Part shown: piece after piece, positions 63,506-64,000 of the stretch
Layout: each line of letters begins with the position of its first letter
How positions within the stretch are numbered: position 1 is the first letter of the stretch
DNA from: Hymenobacter cellulosilyticus
GTDB taxonomy: Bacteria; Bacteroidota; Bacteroidia; Cytophagales; Hymenobacteraceae
Length of the DNA stretch: 64,000 bases
Direction: 5' to 3'
Assembly: GCF_022919215.1 (NCBI RefSeq)
Contig: NZ_CP095046.1
Coordinates: 868,001-932,000, forward strand
Notes under the pieces: generated by a model
Told to the model about the DNA's origin: nothing
What the model saw: the letters and a program-made list of their open reading frames with translations, nothing else
Database searches by the model: none
Program-made: the position numbers and the translations under genes

Positions 63506-63590
63506 AACGGCAGGAAAACAAGGAAAACAGCCTAGCCGGCATCTACCGGCTTTGGTAGTGCAAACAACGCAAAGAATCGGAAGTTGCCGG

Positions 63591-64000
63591 TTAGCGCGCC
63601 AGCAAATACTCCCGCAACGCCTCGTAGCGCGGCTCCAGCATAGTGCTTTGCTTGGGCTGCCGCATCAGCTCGTGCAACGAGTCGGGCAGGGCAATGGCTT
63701 GCCCGATTAGCGGCTCGACCACCTCCGGAAACTTCACCGGGTGGGCTGTTTCCAAAAACAAGCCGTGCTGCCCGGGCCGGGTGTGCAGGTAGTCATTCAG
63801 GGCGTGAAAGGCCACCGCGCCGTGCGGGTCGAGCATGTAGCCGGTTTGCTGGTACACCTGCTCGATGGTGGCACTAGTCGTTTCGTCGCTCACGGTGCAG
63901 CCGTGGATCAGGCCGCTGATGGTAGCGTGGCTTTGGGCAAACAGCTCCAGAATGCGGGTAAAGTTGCTAGGATTGCCCACGTCCATGGCGTTGGATAGGG
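63591..64000 (-). CDS. thrC: threonine synthase (partial, N-terminus outside window)
   Basis: ThrC makes threonine from O-phosphohomoserine using PLP. The visible 136 residues (frame open to the window edge) are the C-terminal part: LSNAMDVGNPSNFTRILELF, then HGCTVSDETTSATIEQVYQQ, TGYMLDPHGAVAFHALNDYL, ETAHPVKFPEVVEPLIGQAI and a stop at 63591. These are the family's C-terminal blocks, near-identical in order to other Bacteroidota ThrC. The rest, including the PLP lysine, lies beyond 64000. Confidence 0.93.
   Translation of the reverse strand, partial: LSNAMDVGNPSNFTRILELFAQSHATISGLIHGCTVSDETTSATIEQVYQQTGYMLDPHGAVAFHALNDYLHTRPGQHGLFLETAHPVKFPEVVEPLIGQAIALPDSLHELMRQPKQSTMLEPRYEALREYLLAR

Overview
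The window looks like a chromosomal segment of a GC-rich Bacteroidota bacterium, most likely Hymenobacter or a close relative in the Hymenobacteraceae. The reasons are the type IX secretion and gliding parts (GldJ, a PorP/SprF-like protein, type A and type B C-terminal sorting domains), SBBP-repeat and PKD surface proteins, many small lipoproteins, promoters of the TTTG-N20-TAnnTTTG type, and almost no Shine-Dalgarno sites. No rRNA, tRNA, CRISPR array, prophage or transposase was recognised. This is judged by reading alone; no database search was run.

Layout. 1-5763: ribosomal proteins L27 and L21, then the class I ribonucleotide reductase genes nrdB and nrdA, with a cluster of DnaA boxes in front of nrdB. 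5765-9404: an accessory patch of small unrecognised genes with AT-richer stretches, inverted repeats and a 40-bp tandem array. 9405-12700: a gene whose 3' end is present three times, each copy next to a strong hairpin, bracketing a secreted SBBP protein. 12724-30123: lipoproteins, ferritin, a Ste24-like protease, a SusE/F-like secreted protein, Hsp20, pectinesterase, acetyltransferases, a TPM-domain protein, an MFS exporter and two small paralogous families. 30178-34827: an aromatic amino acid operon (pheA, aminotransferase, tyrA, DAHP synthase-chorismate mutase) behind what reads as two consecutive leader-peptide attenuators. 34907-47354: a VWA lipoprotein, a sigma/anti-sigma-TonB pair, dodecin, an outer-membrane barrel and a large gliding-motility C-terminal protein. 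47479-64000: fumarase, DgkA, DinB, a thioredoxin-like protein, an AsmA-like protein, PorP/SprF, GldJ, ComF, exonuclease III, an amine oxidase family enzyme, a haem-binding DUF3365 lipoprotein and the end of threonine synthase.

Two points dominate. First, the region 34455-34827 in front of pheA holds a promoter, a 19-residue Phe/Tyr-rich leader, an intrinsic terminator, a second 26-residue Phe/Tyr-rich leader and a second terminator. This is the best candidate for an undescribed regulatory system here. Second, at least 24 reading-frame breaks occur in 19 genes, including nrdA, fumC (twice) and the DAHP synthase. Every one is repaired by adding one base to a run of G or C. That pattern says the sequence has systematic homopolymer undercalls, so these genes are probably intact in the organism. 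I annotate them as whole genes and mark each break.

A family of intergenic palindromes with ends related to TGTCATCCTGAGC recurs six times, and two of its members lie inside the aromatic operon.
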